Part shown: positions 44,299-51,871 of the stretch, piece after piece
How the letters are laid out: each line of letters begins with the position of its first letter
How positions within the stretch are numbered: the stretch's first letter is position 1
NCBI GenBank assembly: GCA_026005095.1
Contig: BPKK01000003.1
Coordinates: 182,787 to 246,786, forward strand
DNA length: 64,000 nt
Source: Silanimonas sp.
Lineage (GTDB): Bacteria; Pseudomonadota; Gammaproteobacteria; Xanthomonadales; Xanthomonadaceae
Direction: 5' to 3'
Notes under the pieces: model-generated
Told to the model about the DNA's origin: nothing
The model's input: the letters and a program-made list of their open reading frames with translations, nothing else
Databases searched by the model: none
Position numbers and translations under genes: made by a program

Positions 44299-46538
44299 CA
44301 GAACGAGGCCTCGAGGGTGAGGAAGGCCTGGCGCGGCGCCCCGGAGAGCAGGGTGTAGTTCAAGCCCTGCGGGTCGCTGGCGACGAAGCCGTTCGAGCCC
44401 ACCGTCGAGAAGTAGGACTCGTCGAACAGGTTGGTCACGTTGAGCGTGGCCTTCAGACCCTTGGCCCAGCCAAGATCGCCGAAGCGGTAGGACAGCGAGG
44501 CATCGGCCACCCAGTACGACGGCACCTTCGAATCGTTGAGGTAGGTGATGAAGCGTTCGTCGGAATGCTTGGCGCCGAGCCGAGCCTCCCAGCCGTCCAT
44601 CGCATAGCGCAGCTCCACGTTGGCGAGCAGCTCCGGCGTATCCACCACGGTCTTGCCACGGGTAGGCACGAGGGTGGTGCCGTCGAGGTAGTCGGAGGCG
44701 TACTCGGAATCGTTCCAGGACAGCGAGGCGAACAGCGAGAAGCCCTCGGAAAGGCGCCAGTCGATCGCCGCCTCGGCCCCGCGGGTCTCCACATCGCCGA
44801 CGTTGGCGAGCGCGCTAGGACAGCCCACGATGCCGGCGCACTGCGAGATGGTGAGCAGGCGGTCCTGGAAATCCACGCGGTACAGGGTGAGCGAGCCCTG
44901 GAAGCCTTCGAACCCGTAGCGGACGCCGCCCTCGAGCGTCTTCGAGGTCTCCGGGCGCAAGGTGCCGCGGATGGCGTCGAAGGCCGCCTGGCTGGCCGAG
45001 AACGGCCCGCTCACGCCGGCGCGGAAGGCCGCCATGTTCTCGGCATAGGAACCGAACAGCTCGAAGCCGGGCGAGACCTCGAAGCGCAGGCCGAGCTGCG
45101 GCAGGAAGCTGTCCTTGGCCTGGATACGTCCTTGGGCGCGGGTGCCGAGGCGGTTCACCGCATCGATCTTGGCGTCGAGGGCCTTGAAGCCGGCGTCGAT
45201 GGTGAATCGGCCCTCCATCAGGCCGATGCGGTCGGCGAGGTACCAGACCCGGGTGCGGCTGTCGAAGTCCTGGGCGAACACTCGCTGGTCCGGGCTGCGG
45301 TAGAAGAAGGCGCGGTTCGGCGGGGTATCGGCATTCAGGTTGTAGAAATTGCGCTGCAGGCCATGCTCGCTGTCCTCGTACCAGAGCCCGAAGCTCAGGG
45401 TGTGATCGCCGAGCGGCAGCTCGATGCCGGTGGTGAGCCCGCGGCGATCGATGGTGTACTCGGTGGTGCGCAGGCGCAGCGGCAGGGTGGGTGAGCTGGC
45501 GGAGTACGGCGTGACCCAGTGACCCTGTCCGTCGTTGACGTGGCGGTAGGCCTGGGCGCGGAAGACGGCGCCGTCGCCGAAGCCGAACTCGGTGTTCAAC
45601 GCGTACAGGTCGTCGTCGCGCATGCCGCGGCCGAGGTAGTAGGCATCGTCGAGGCTGTTCACCGCGCCGCTGAACTGGCCAAAGGCGGCGCGGATGGCAC
45701 GCTCCCAGTCGCGGGCGTAGTTGTCCCAGTCCATGCCGAGGCGGCGGGCCGATTCCAGCGAGAGATCGGCGTAATCGGTCTCGGCGCGGCGCGAGGTATT
45801 GACCATCGCGCCCAGGCTCCAGTCATCGCCGCTGAAGCGCGCCTGCGCATTCACCTGCCGCGAGTCCTGCTTGCCATAGCCCTTCCACTTCTCGGCATCG
45901 TGCTTGGCTCCGGCGAGGAAGGCGGAGAAACCACCGAGTTCGCCAGTGTCGTAGCGGGCAAAGGTGCGGCTGGTCTCGTCGCTGCCCAGGGTCTGGGCGA
46001 GGGTGAAGCCGCGCTCGGCCTGCGGGCCGCGGCTGGAAAAGCGCACCGTGCCACCGAGGTTCGAGGAAGAGGCGGTATCGAGCGCGCCACTGCCCTGCGA
46101 AACTTCGACGAAACCAAGGTTCTCGGCGATCAGGGCCCGGCTGATGTGCAGGCCGTTGTGGTTGCCGTAGCTCATGTCGCCGAGCGGGATGCCATCCAGC
46201 GTGAAACCGAGCTGGTTCTGGTTGAAGCCGCGGATGTTGAGGCGCGTCGACCACTCGTAGTTGCCCCAGGGGTCGGCGGCGGTGAAGTGCACGCCCGGCA
46301 GCTTGCCGAGCAGCTTGAGCGGGCTGGTGCCGGCCGGCTGGCGCACCAGCTCGTCGCGGCCGAGTTCCTGCACCTGGCGGGTCTGGCCGGTGCCGACCAC
46401 GTTCACGGCATCGAGCACCGTGGCCTCGGTGGCGGGCATGGTGGCAGGCGCGGCCTGGGCGGTGGCGGCGACGAGGGCGCTGGCCACGGCCAGGGCGAGC
46501 GGGTGCAGCGGGCGGGTCTTGCGGGGGGCGGAAGCCAT
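44298..46538 (-). CDS. TonB-dependent outer-membrane receptor (probable phosphate-ester or phosphate-regulated uptake)
   Basis: A 746-residue receptor. A signal peptide of about 29 residues precedes a TonB-box-like ATVLDAVNVVG. A complete plug follows (SPLKLLGKLPGVHFT, STRLNIRGFNQNQLGFTLDG, NLGGTVRFSS), then a barrel ending LSGAPRQAFLTLEASF. The ATG after a GGAGAGAT-like site at 46538 is used; an upstream ATG adds 39 residues of non-signal sequence and would begin in the Pho-box region. It is translationally coupled to the PhoD-like remnant downstream. Receptor plus PhoD phosphatase pairs suggest capture of organic phosphate. The substrate is an inference from that pairing and from the neighbouring pho genes. 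Confidence 0.88.
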   Translation of the reverse strand: MASAPRKTRPLHPLALAVASALVAATAQAAPATMPATEATVLDAVNVVGTGQTRQVQELGRDELVRQPAGTSPLKLLGKLPGVHFTAADPWGNYEWSTRLNIRGFNQNQLGFTLDGIPLGDMSYGNHNGLHISRALIAENLGFVEVSQGSGALDTASSSNLGGTVRFSSRGPQAERGFTLAQTLGSDETSRTFARYDTGELGGFSAFLAGAKHDAEKWKGYGKQDSRQVNAQARFSGDDWSLGAMVNTSRRAETDYADLSLESARRLGMDWDNYARDWERAIRAAFGQFSGAVNSLDDAYYLGRGMRDDDLYALNTEFGFGDGAVFRAQAYRHVNDGQGHWVTPYSASSPTLPLRLRTTEYTIDRRGLTTGIELPLGDHTLSFGLWYEDSEHGLQRNFYNLNADTPPNRAFFYRSPDQRVFAQDFDSRTRVWYLADRIGLMEGRFTIDAGFKALDAKIDAVNRLGTRAQGRIQAKDSFLPQLGLRFEVSPGFELFGSYAENMAAFRAGVSGPFSASQAAFDAIRGTLRPETSKTLEGGVRYGFEGFQGSLTLYRVDFQDRLLTISQCAGIVGCPSALANVGDVETRGAEAAIDWRLSEGFSLFASLSWNDSEYASDYLDGTTLVPTRGKTVVDTPELLANVELRYAMDGWEARLGAKHSDERFITYLNDSKVPSYWVADASLSYRFGDLGWAKGLKATLNVTNLFDESYFSTVGSNGFVASDPQGLNYTLLSGAPRQAFLTLEASF

Positions 46539-46644
46539 GGATCTCTCCGTTCGTGGGGTTCCCTCCGGCGTGGAGGGCGCGCGAACGGTGGGCCCCCAAG
46601 ATGACGAAACCGTTAAGCCGAGATTGCGGCGTTCCCGAACCTCG

Positions 46645-46673
46645 AGGTCATGCACACGTCATTCGCTTGTCAT
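46645..46673 (+). promoter_or_regulatory. triple Pho box in front of the glycosyltransferase-PAP2 operon
   Basis: Three heptamers, AGGTCAT (46645-46651), ACGTCAT (46656-46662) and TTGTCAT (46667-46673), each contain GTCAT and repeat at exactly 11-base intervals, one DNA turn. That is the PhoB half-site arrangement with an extra unit. The repeat orientation points at the plus-strand glycosyltransferase, whose ATG is 33 bases beyond the last repeat. The oppositely directed receptor start is about 107 bases away and could also be affected. No strong -10 is obvious in the short GC-rich gap. Confidence 0.75.
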
Positions 46674-46706
46674 CGCCCTGCCGCGTGCACATCGCAGGCT
46701 CGCGGC

Positions 46707-47867
46707 ATGGACATGCCCGCCGCCCCCCGCCGCCACTGCTTCGAATTGGTCACCGAGACCTACCCGCCGGAGATCAACGGCGTCGCGCTCACGGTGCAGT
46801 CACTGCACGACGGCCTGATCGCCCTCGGCCACGAGGTCGGCCTGGTGCGCCCGGCCCGGCCCGGCGAGCCGGTCGGCGAAGAGGCCGCGCTGCTGCGGGT
46901 GGATGGCGCGCCGATCCCGCGCTACCCCGGCATGCGCTTCGGCCTGCCCGCCGGCCGCAGGCTGATGGCCCGCTGGCAGCGCCGTCGCCCGGACGCGATC
47001 TACATCGCCACCGAAGGCCCGCTCGGCTGGTCGGCCCTGCGCGTAGCGAAACGCCTCGGCATTCCGGTGGCCACCGGTTTCCATACCCGCTTCGACGACT
47101 ACATCGGCCGCTACGGCGCGGCCTTCCTCTCGCCCTGGGTGTTCGCCTGGCTGCGGCGTTTCCACAACCGCGCCGACGCCACCCTGGTGCCGACCCGGCA
47201 GCTCGCCGAGGAACTGGCACAGGCCGGCTTCGGGAAGGTGCAGCGCCTCGGCCGCGCCGTGGATACCCGCCGCTTCGATCCGTGCTTCCGCTCCGAGGCG
47301 CTGCGCCAGCAATGGGGCCTCGGCGAAGGCGGGCTCGCCATCATCCACGTCGGCCGGCTGGCGCCGGAGAAGAACCTGCCCCTGCTGCTGCGCTGCTTCG
47401 AACGCCTGCGCGCCGAGCGCCCGGGCAGCCGCCTCGTGCTGGTGGGCGATGGCCCAACTCGCGCCGCGTTGGCGCGGCAGCATCCCGAAATCATTTTCAC
47501 CGGCACCCTGCGCGGCGAGATCCTCGCCACCCACTTCGCTTCGGCCGACCTGTTCTGCTTCCCCAGCCTCTCGGAAACCTTCGGCAACGTGACGCTGGAG
47601 GCCATGGCCTCGGCGGTCTGCACGGTGGCCTTCGATTACGGCGCCGCCAGAGAGCACCTCGTCGATGGCGTACATGGCGCCAGCGTTCCCTTCGGCGACG
47701 AGCCCGCCTTCCTCGACCGATTTCTCGCCACGGCGCTTTCCGGCCGCCACGCGGCGATGGGCCGGGCCGCGCGGGAGGCGGTCGAGCGGCTCTCGCCCGA
47801 GCGCGTCTCGCGCGATTTCGCCGACCTGCTGGCCGGCCTCATCCCCGCCACCCGGAGGGCCGCCTGA
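46707..47867 (+). CDS. family 4 glycosyltransferase, probable lipid glycosyltransferase
   Basis: A 386-residue GT-B glycosyltransferase of family 4. The N-terminal domain begins FELVTETYPPEINGVALTVQ (about 12-31) and has GFHTRFDDYIGRYG. The C-terminal nucleotide-sugar domain has IIHVGRLAPEKNLPLLLRCF and the E-x7-E motif ETFGNVTLE near 290-298. The sequence TYPPEINGVA resembles the MgtA/SqdX-type subgroup that glycosylates diacylglycerol or phosphatidylinositol. Either of two ATGs (46707, 46713) could start it. It is the first gene behind the triple Pho box and shares TGATG with the PAP2 gene. Lipid remodelling under phosphate starvation is inferred. Confidence 0.88.
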   Translation: MDMPAAPRRHCFELVTETYPPEINGVALTVQSLHDGLIALGHEVGLVRPARPGEPVGEEAALLRVDGAPIPRYPGMRFGLPAGRRLMARWQRRRPDAIYIATEGPLGWSALRVAKRLGIPVATGFHTRFDDYIGRYGAAFLSPWVFAWLRRFHNRADATLVPTRQLAEELAQAGFGKVQRLGRAVDTRRFDPCFRSEALRQQWGLGEGGLAIIHVGRLAPEKNLPLLLRCFERLRAERPGSRLVLVGDGPTRAALARQHPEIIFTGTLRGEILATHFASADLFCFPSLSETFGNVTLEAMASAVCTVAFDYGAAREHLVDGVHGASVPFGDEPAFLDRFLATALSGRHAAMGRAAREAVERLSPERVSRDFADLLAGLIPATRRAA

Positions 47868-48409
47868 TGAAGTCCCGCGCCTCGCTGGTCGAACGTGAAC
47901 ACCACTGGTGCCTCAGGATCAACCACTGGGGCGAGCGGGGCTTCGTGCGCAGCTACTTTGCGGCCGTGAGCCGGCTCGGCGACGGCGCGGCCTGGTATGC
48001 CCTGATGGCCCTGATCCTGGTGGTCGAGGGCTGGAAAGGCCTCGGCGCCTCGGCCCATCTCGCCGCCACCGGCGTGGCCGCGCTCTTCCTCTACCGGCGG
48101 CTGAAGCGCTGGACCCGCCGCGCCCGCCCCTGCAATGCCGATGCGCGCATCCGCGCCTGGGTGGCGCCGCTCGACGAGTTCAGCTTCCCCTCCGGCCACA
48201 CCCTGCACGCCGTGGCCTTCTCGCTGGTGGCCATCGCCCACTATCCGGCGCTGGCCTGGGGGCTGCTGCCCTTCACCGCCAGCATCGCTGCCTCGCGGGT
48301 GGTGCTGGGCGTGCACTACCCCAGCGACGTACTCGCCGCCATCGCCATCGGCACGGCGCTGGCCGCGCTCTCGATCTGGATCGCACCGGGCATCGCCCTG
48401 TTCGCCTGA
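47867..48409 (+). CDS. PAP2 superfamily membrane phosphatase
   Basis: A 180-residue polytopic phosphatase. The three catalytic blocks are intact: a K-x6-RP-like KRWTRRARP, FPSGHT with the acid-base His, and SRVVLGVHYPSD with the nucleophilic His. About four or five hydrophobic helices surround them. The family dephosphorylates phosphatidate, undecaprenyl pyrophosphate or related lipids on the membrane. Coupling to the lipid-type glycosyltransferase by a one-base overlap suggests it supplies diacylglycerol from phosphatidate and frees phosphate. Undecaprenyl pyrophosphate recycling is an alternative I cannot exclude. Confidence 0.9.
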   Translation: MKSRASLVEREHHWCLRINHWGERGFVRSYFAAVSRLGDGAAWYALMALILVVEGWKGLGASAHLAATGVAALFLYRRLKRWTRRARPCNADARIRAWVAPLDEFSFPSGHTLHAVAFSLVAIAHYPALAWGLLPFTASIAASRVVLGVHYPSDVLAAIAIGTALAALSIWIAPGIALFA

Positions 48410-48442
48410 ACCGGGGCGCGCCCCTGCCCGGCATGCCCCGGC

Positions 48443-49051
48443 TCAGCGCCCCGGCAGCCGCCGCAGGCGGAATACCAGATCGTGCGGCAGATCGGGGCCA
48501 CCCTCGGCCTCCGGCCAGCCCAGCGTGCAGCGCAGGTCCTCGCGGCGCTCGTAACCCCGCTTGCGCCACAAGTGCTCGTTGCCGACATGGCCCGCCGGGC
48601 GGCGCGGGTCGGTGGGATCGCGCTCCACGGCACAGAAGGCGGTGAGGGAAAAGCGCCCCAGCGCCGCAGCATGGGCCTCGCGGGCATCGAAGAAGGCATG
48701 GCCGAGGCCGCGCCCGCGGTAGGCCGGCAGCAGCACCGACTCGGCGAAGTAGAACACCGTGCCCGGGTCGATACCGGCCCGTTCGAAGGGCGCGCGGAAG
48801 ACTTCCGATTCCTCGGCGAGCGGCATGCCGCTGGAGGCGCCCACCACCGTCCCGCCGTCCTTCGCCAGCACGAACAGGCTGTCCGGCGAGCGCAGGTAGA
48901 CGCCGAGATACTCGCGTTCGTAAGCCTCGCTACCCGCATAGAGGTAGGGCCATTCGCGGAATACTGCGATGCGCAGTCGCGCCAGGGCCGGCAGCCACGG
49001 CTCCACCGCGGCGCCGGTCACCACCTCGAGCGAAAGCCCTCCTACCCTCAT
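48443..49051 (-). CDS. GNAT family N-acetyltransferase
   Basis: A 202-residue GNAT-fold protein. The acetyl-CoA loop is LLPAYRGRGLGHAFFDAREA (about 119-138), preceded by a beta strand with VGASSGMPL. A tail with HLWRKRGYE follows the fold. The substrate is unknown; it might be a small amine or a protein N-terminus. The start is the ATG overlapping the DUF885 stop (ATGA); an in-frame ATG 13 codons upstream lies inside that gene and adds a Gly/Arg stretch. It converges on the PAP2 gene across 33 bases. Confidence 0.88.
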   Translation of the reverse strand: MRVGGLSLEVVTGAAVEPWLPALARLRIAVFREWPYLYAGSEAYEREYLGVYLRSPDSLFVLAKDGGTVVGASSGMPLAEESEVFRAPFERAGIDPGTVFYFAESVLLPAYRGRGLGHAFFDAREAHAAALGRFSLTAFCAVERDPTDPRRPAGHVGNEHLWRKRGYERREDLRCTLGWPEAEGGPDLPHDLVFRLRRLPGR

Positions 49052-50874
49052 GCCGCGGCCGGCGCCTTCGCCGCCTCCGCGGCGATCCACTCGCGCACCC
49101 GGCGCTGCAGCAGGCCGAGTGGCAGGGCCCCGCCCTTCAGCACCACGTCGTGGAAACCGCGGATGTCGAAGCGCTCGCCCAGTGCGGCACGGGCCTCCTC
49201 GCGCAGTTCGAGGAGGGTGTTCATGCCGACCTTGTAGGCCAGGGCCTGGCCCGGCATCACCAGGTAGCGCTCGATCTCCGCCACCACGTCGGTCTGCGGC
49301 ATGCCGGTCTTTTCCACCATGTAGTCGATGGCCTGTTCGCGGGTCCAGCGCTTGTGATGCAGGCCGGTGTCCACCACCAGGCGCACGGCGCGGAACATCT
49401 CGGCCTGCAGACGCCCCAGCTCGTCGAGCGGGGTGGGCTGGAAGCCGGCCTCGGAAGCGAGGCGCTCGGCGTACAGGGCCCAGCCCTCGGCATAGGCGGT
49501 CACCGGCAGCAGCTTGCGGAAGGTGGGTACGCCCTCGATGGTCTGCTGGATGGCGAGCTGGAAATGGTGGCCGGGGATGCCCTCATGGTAGGCGAGCGTG
49601 CGCATGCCGAACTTCGGAATCTCCTCGACGCTGCGCAGGTTGGCGTAGAACACGCCAGGCCGCGAGCCGTCGAGGGCCGGCGGCTGGTAGTAGGCGCCGG
49701 GCGAGGTCTTCTCCTTGAATTCGGGGATGCGCTCCACCTTCACCGGCTGCGTGGGCCGCAGGTTGAACCAGGGACCGAGCCCGGCATCGATCTCGTCGAT
49801 CATGGCCTGGTAATCGGCGAGGATCTGCGCACGGCCCTCGTCGGTATCCGGGTAGAGCTGGTCGGGCCGGGCGGCGATCGTGCGCACGCGCTCGCCGATA
49901 CTGCCCTCCTCCAACCCCTCGCCACGCAGGATGGCATCCATCTCGGCCTCGATGCGCGCCACCTCGCGCAGCCCGAGCTCATGCACCGCATCCGGCGTCA
50001 TGTCGGTGGTGGTGTGCAGGCGCACCATGTGACGGTAGAAGGCCTCGCCGTCCGGCAGGGCCCACACGCCATGGTTGCCGCGGGTTTTCGGCAGCAGGGT
50101 CCGGTAGTAGTCGATCCAGCTCTGGTAGGCCGGGTAGACCGCCTCACGGATCACCCGTTCGGCCTCGGCCAACAGCCGTGCCTGCTCGGCCTCCGGGATT
50201 GGATCGGCCGCCTTCGGCAGCTTCTCCACAAGCGTGGTGTAGAGGATGTTCTGCTTCGGATCGGTGGCAACGAAGGCCTCCATCTCGGCGGTCACCTTCT
50301 CTACCACGAAGGTGGGCGGCAGGATGCCGAGCGCCTCGCGCTTCTCCAGCCCCTGCCTCACTTCGGCGGCCACCCGCGGGATCTCCCGCAGGCGCGAGAG
50401 GTAAGCCTCGGCGCCGGAGAGACCGGCAATGCGATGCTGCGAAGCCATGAAACTCGGCAGATTGCTCTGAATGCCGAAGATCTGATTCAGCGGATAGGAG
50501 TGGTAGCGGAAGCGCTCGCCGTCCAACTGTACCTGCAGGAAGGCTTCGAGCGCGTCGTAGCTCAGGGGGTCGGCCAGCGAATCGCGGTCGTAGCGCCGCA
50601 GGGTGGCCAGGGCCTCACGGAGCCGGGCGTACTGCGCGTCGGCCCTGGCCTCGGAGTAATCGTCGAGCTTCCCCGCCGTCCAGTCGGCCCAGGCCGGCAA
50701 TAGGCCAAGCCCAGAGATCAGCTGCGGGCTATCCAGCGCAAAGCCGAGGAAGGTGCGTTCGTAGAAGATGCGGATGTGCAGCGGCTTGAAGTACAAGCTG
50801 TGCAGCACGAACAGCAGCAGCGCCAGCAGGAACAGCAGTACGGCGCGCAGGCTCCAACGGAACAACCGGACCAT
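49048..50874 (-). CDS. DUF885 family metallopeptidase-like protein
   Basis: A 608-residue DUF885 protein. One N-terminal transmembrane helix (about residues 7-27, LRAVLLFLLALLLFVL) anchors it, probably with the bulk in the periplasm. The zinc motif is YHEGIPGHHFQLA near 427-439, an HExxH-like HEGIPGH, and further family blocks include ILPPTFVVEKVTAEM and EKTGMPQTDVVAEIERY. Related proteins act as dipeptidases or carboxypeptidases, but specificity is unknown. It is coupled to the GNAT gene by ATGA and divergent from rlmJ. Confidence 0.92.
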   Translation of the reverse strand: MVRLFRWSLRAVLLFLLALLLFVLHSLYFKPLHIRIFYERTFLGFALDSPQLISGLGLLPAWADWTAGKLDDYSEARADAQYARLREALATLRRYDRDSLADPLSYDALEAFLQVQLDGERFRYHSYPLNQIFGIQSNLPSFMASQHRIAGLSGAEAYLSRLREIPRVAAEVRQGLEKREALGILPPTFVVEKVTAEMEAFVATDPKQNILYTTLVEKLPKAADPIPEAEQARLLAEAERVIREAVYPAYQSWIDYYRTLLPKTRGNHGVWALPDGEAFYRHMVRLHTTTDMTPDAVHELGLREVARIEAEMDAILRGEGLEEGSIGERVRTIAARPDQLYPDTDEGRAQILADYQAMIDEIDAGLGPWFNLRPTQPVKVERIPEFKEKTSPGAYYQPPALDGSRPGVFYANLRSVEEIPKFGMRTLAYHEGIPGHHFQLAIQQTIEGVPTFRKLLPVTAYAEGWALYAERLASEAGFQPTPLDELGRLQAEMFRAVRLVVDTGLHHKRWTREQAIDYMVEKTGMPQTDVVAEIERYLVMPGQALAYKVGMNTLLELREEARAALGERFDIRGFHDVVLKGGALPLGLLQRRVREWIAAEAAKAPAAA

Positions 50875-50931
50875 GGATGTCTCCCCCAGGATGAAGGGCC
50901 GATGCTAGCGCGGCCGGAGCCGATCGGACGC

Positions 50932-50937
50932 TAGACT
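50932..50937 (+). promoter_or_regulatory. candidate -10 element for a leaderless rlmJ transcript
   Basis: TAGACT lies 6 bases before the rlmJ ATG. As with queG, the transcript would begin at or near the start codon, and no Shine-Dalgarno sequence is visible. No convincing -35 hexamer was found. Confidence 0.35.
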
Positions 50938-50943
50938 TTCGTC

Positions 50944-51786
50944 ATGAATTACCGACACGCCTTCCATGCCGGCAACCACGCCGATGTCCTCAAGCACGTG
51001 GTGCTGCTGGCCTGGCTCGAGCGGCTGCTGGCCAAAGAGGCTCCGGTCTTCGTGCTGGACACCCACGGCGGGCGTGGCGAATACGGCCTCGACGACGGCA
51101 CGGCGGCACGTACCGGCGAGGCGGCGGCGGGTATCGGCCGGCTCTGGGGCCTGCACGGCCTGCCGGCGGCCGTCGAGCGGCTCTGCGCCACGGTGCGGGC
51201 CTTCAACGGCGGAGGTGAACTCCGACGCTACCCCGGCTCACCACGCCTCGCCCTCGCCGCACTGCGGCCGCAAGACCGCCTCGCCGCCTGCGAGTTGCAC
51301 CCCGAGGAGGCCGCGGCACTGAAGGCGGCGCTGGCCGGCGATCCGCGCGCCGCCGTGCATGCCCGCGACGGCTACGAGGCAGTACGCGCCCTGCTGCCGC
51401 CGAAGGAGAAGCGCGGGCTGGTGCTGATCGATCCACCCTACGAGACCCAGGAGGGCGAGTACCCGCGGGTGCTCGAGGCCGTGGCCACGGCCCTGTCGCG
51501 CTGGCCCACGGCCGGGGTGGCGGTGTGGTATCCGATCAAGCAGCGGCGCAGCCTGCACGGCTTCCTGCGCGAGGCCGCCGCCCTTGCCCCGCGTGGCCTG
51601 CTCTGCGCCGAACTGCTGGTGCGGCCCGACGACTCACCGCTGCGGCTCAACGGCAGCGGCATGCTGTGCGTCCACCCGCCGTGGAAGCTGGACGAGGCTC
51701 TGGCCCCGGCCCTGCCGGTGCTGGCCCGGCTGCTCGGCGAGCAGCGGCCCTCGCACCGGCTGGAGTGGCTGCGCCCTCTGCCTTGA
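50944..51786 (+). CDS. rlmJ: 23S rRNA (adenine(2030)-N6)-methyltransferase RlmJ
   Basis: A 280-residue SAM-dependent methyltransferase that modifies A2030 in 23S rRNA. The N-terminus is highly characteristic: MNYRHAFHAGNHADVLKHVV. The catalytic motif DPPYE is at about 162-166, and VAVWYPIKQR and LNGSGMLCVHPPW are further conserved parts. The length matches E. coli RlmJ. It is divergent from the DUF885 gene with about 69 bases between. Confidence 0.96.
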   Translation: MNYRHAFHAGNHADVLKHVVLLAWLERLLAKEAPVFVLDTHGGRGEYGLDDGTAARTGEAAAGIGRLWGLHGLPAAVERLCATVRAFNGGGELRRYPGSPRLALAALRPQDRLAACELHPEEAAALKAALAGDPRAAVHARDGYEAVRALLPPKEKRGLVLIDPPYETQEGEYPRVLEAVATALSRWPTAGVAVWYPIKQRRSLHGFLREAAALAPRGLLCAELLVRPDDSPLRLNGSGMLCVHPPWKLDEALAPALPVLARLLGEQRPSHRLEWLRPLP

Positions 51787-51871
51787 GGGCAGCCCCCCGC
51801 TCCGCCCCCGCCCTCTCCCCCTTGCAGGTGGCCGCCCCGACGGGAATGCTGATGCTCCCTTCTAGCCCCGA

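Noticed and set aside
46595..46625. A second Pho box facing the receptor gene (TCGTCAT at 46607-46601 on the reverse strand)
   Set aside because: The paired half-site 11 bases away matches poorly (GCTTAAC), so only one half-site is convincing.
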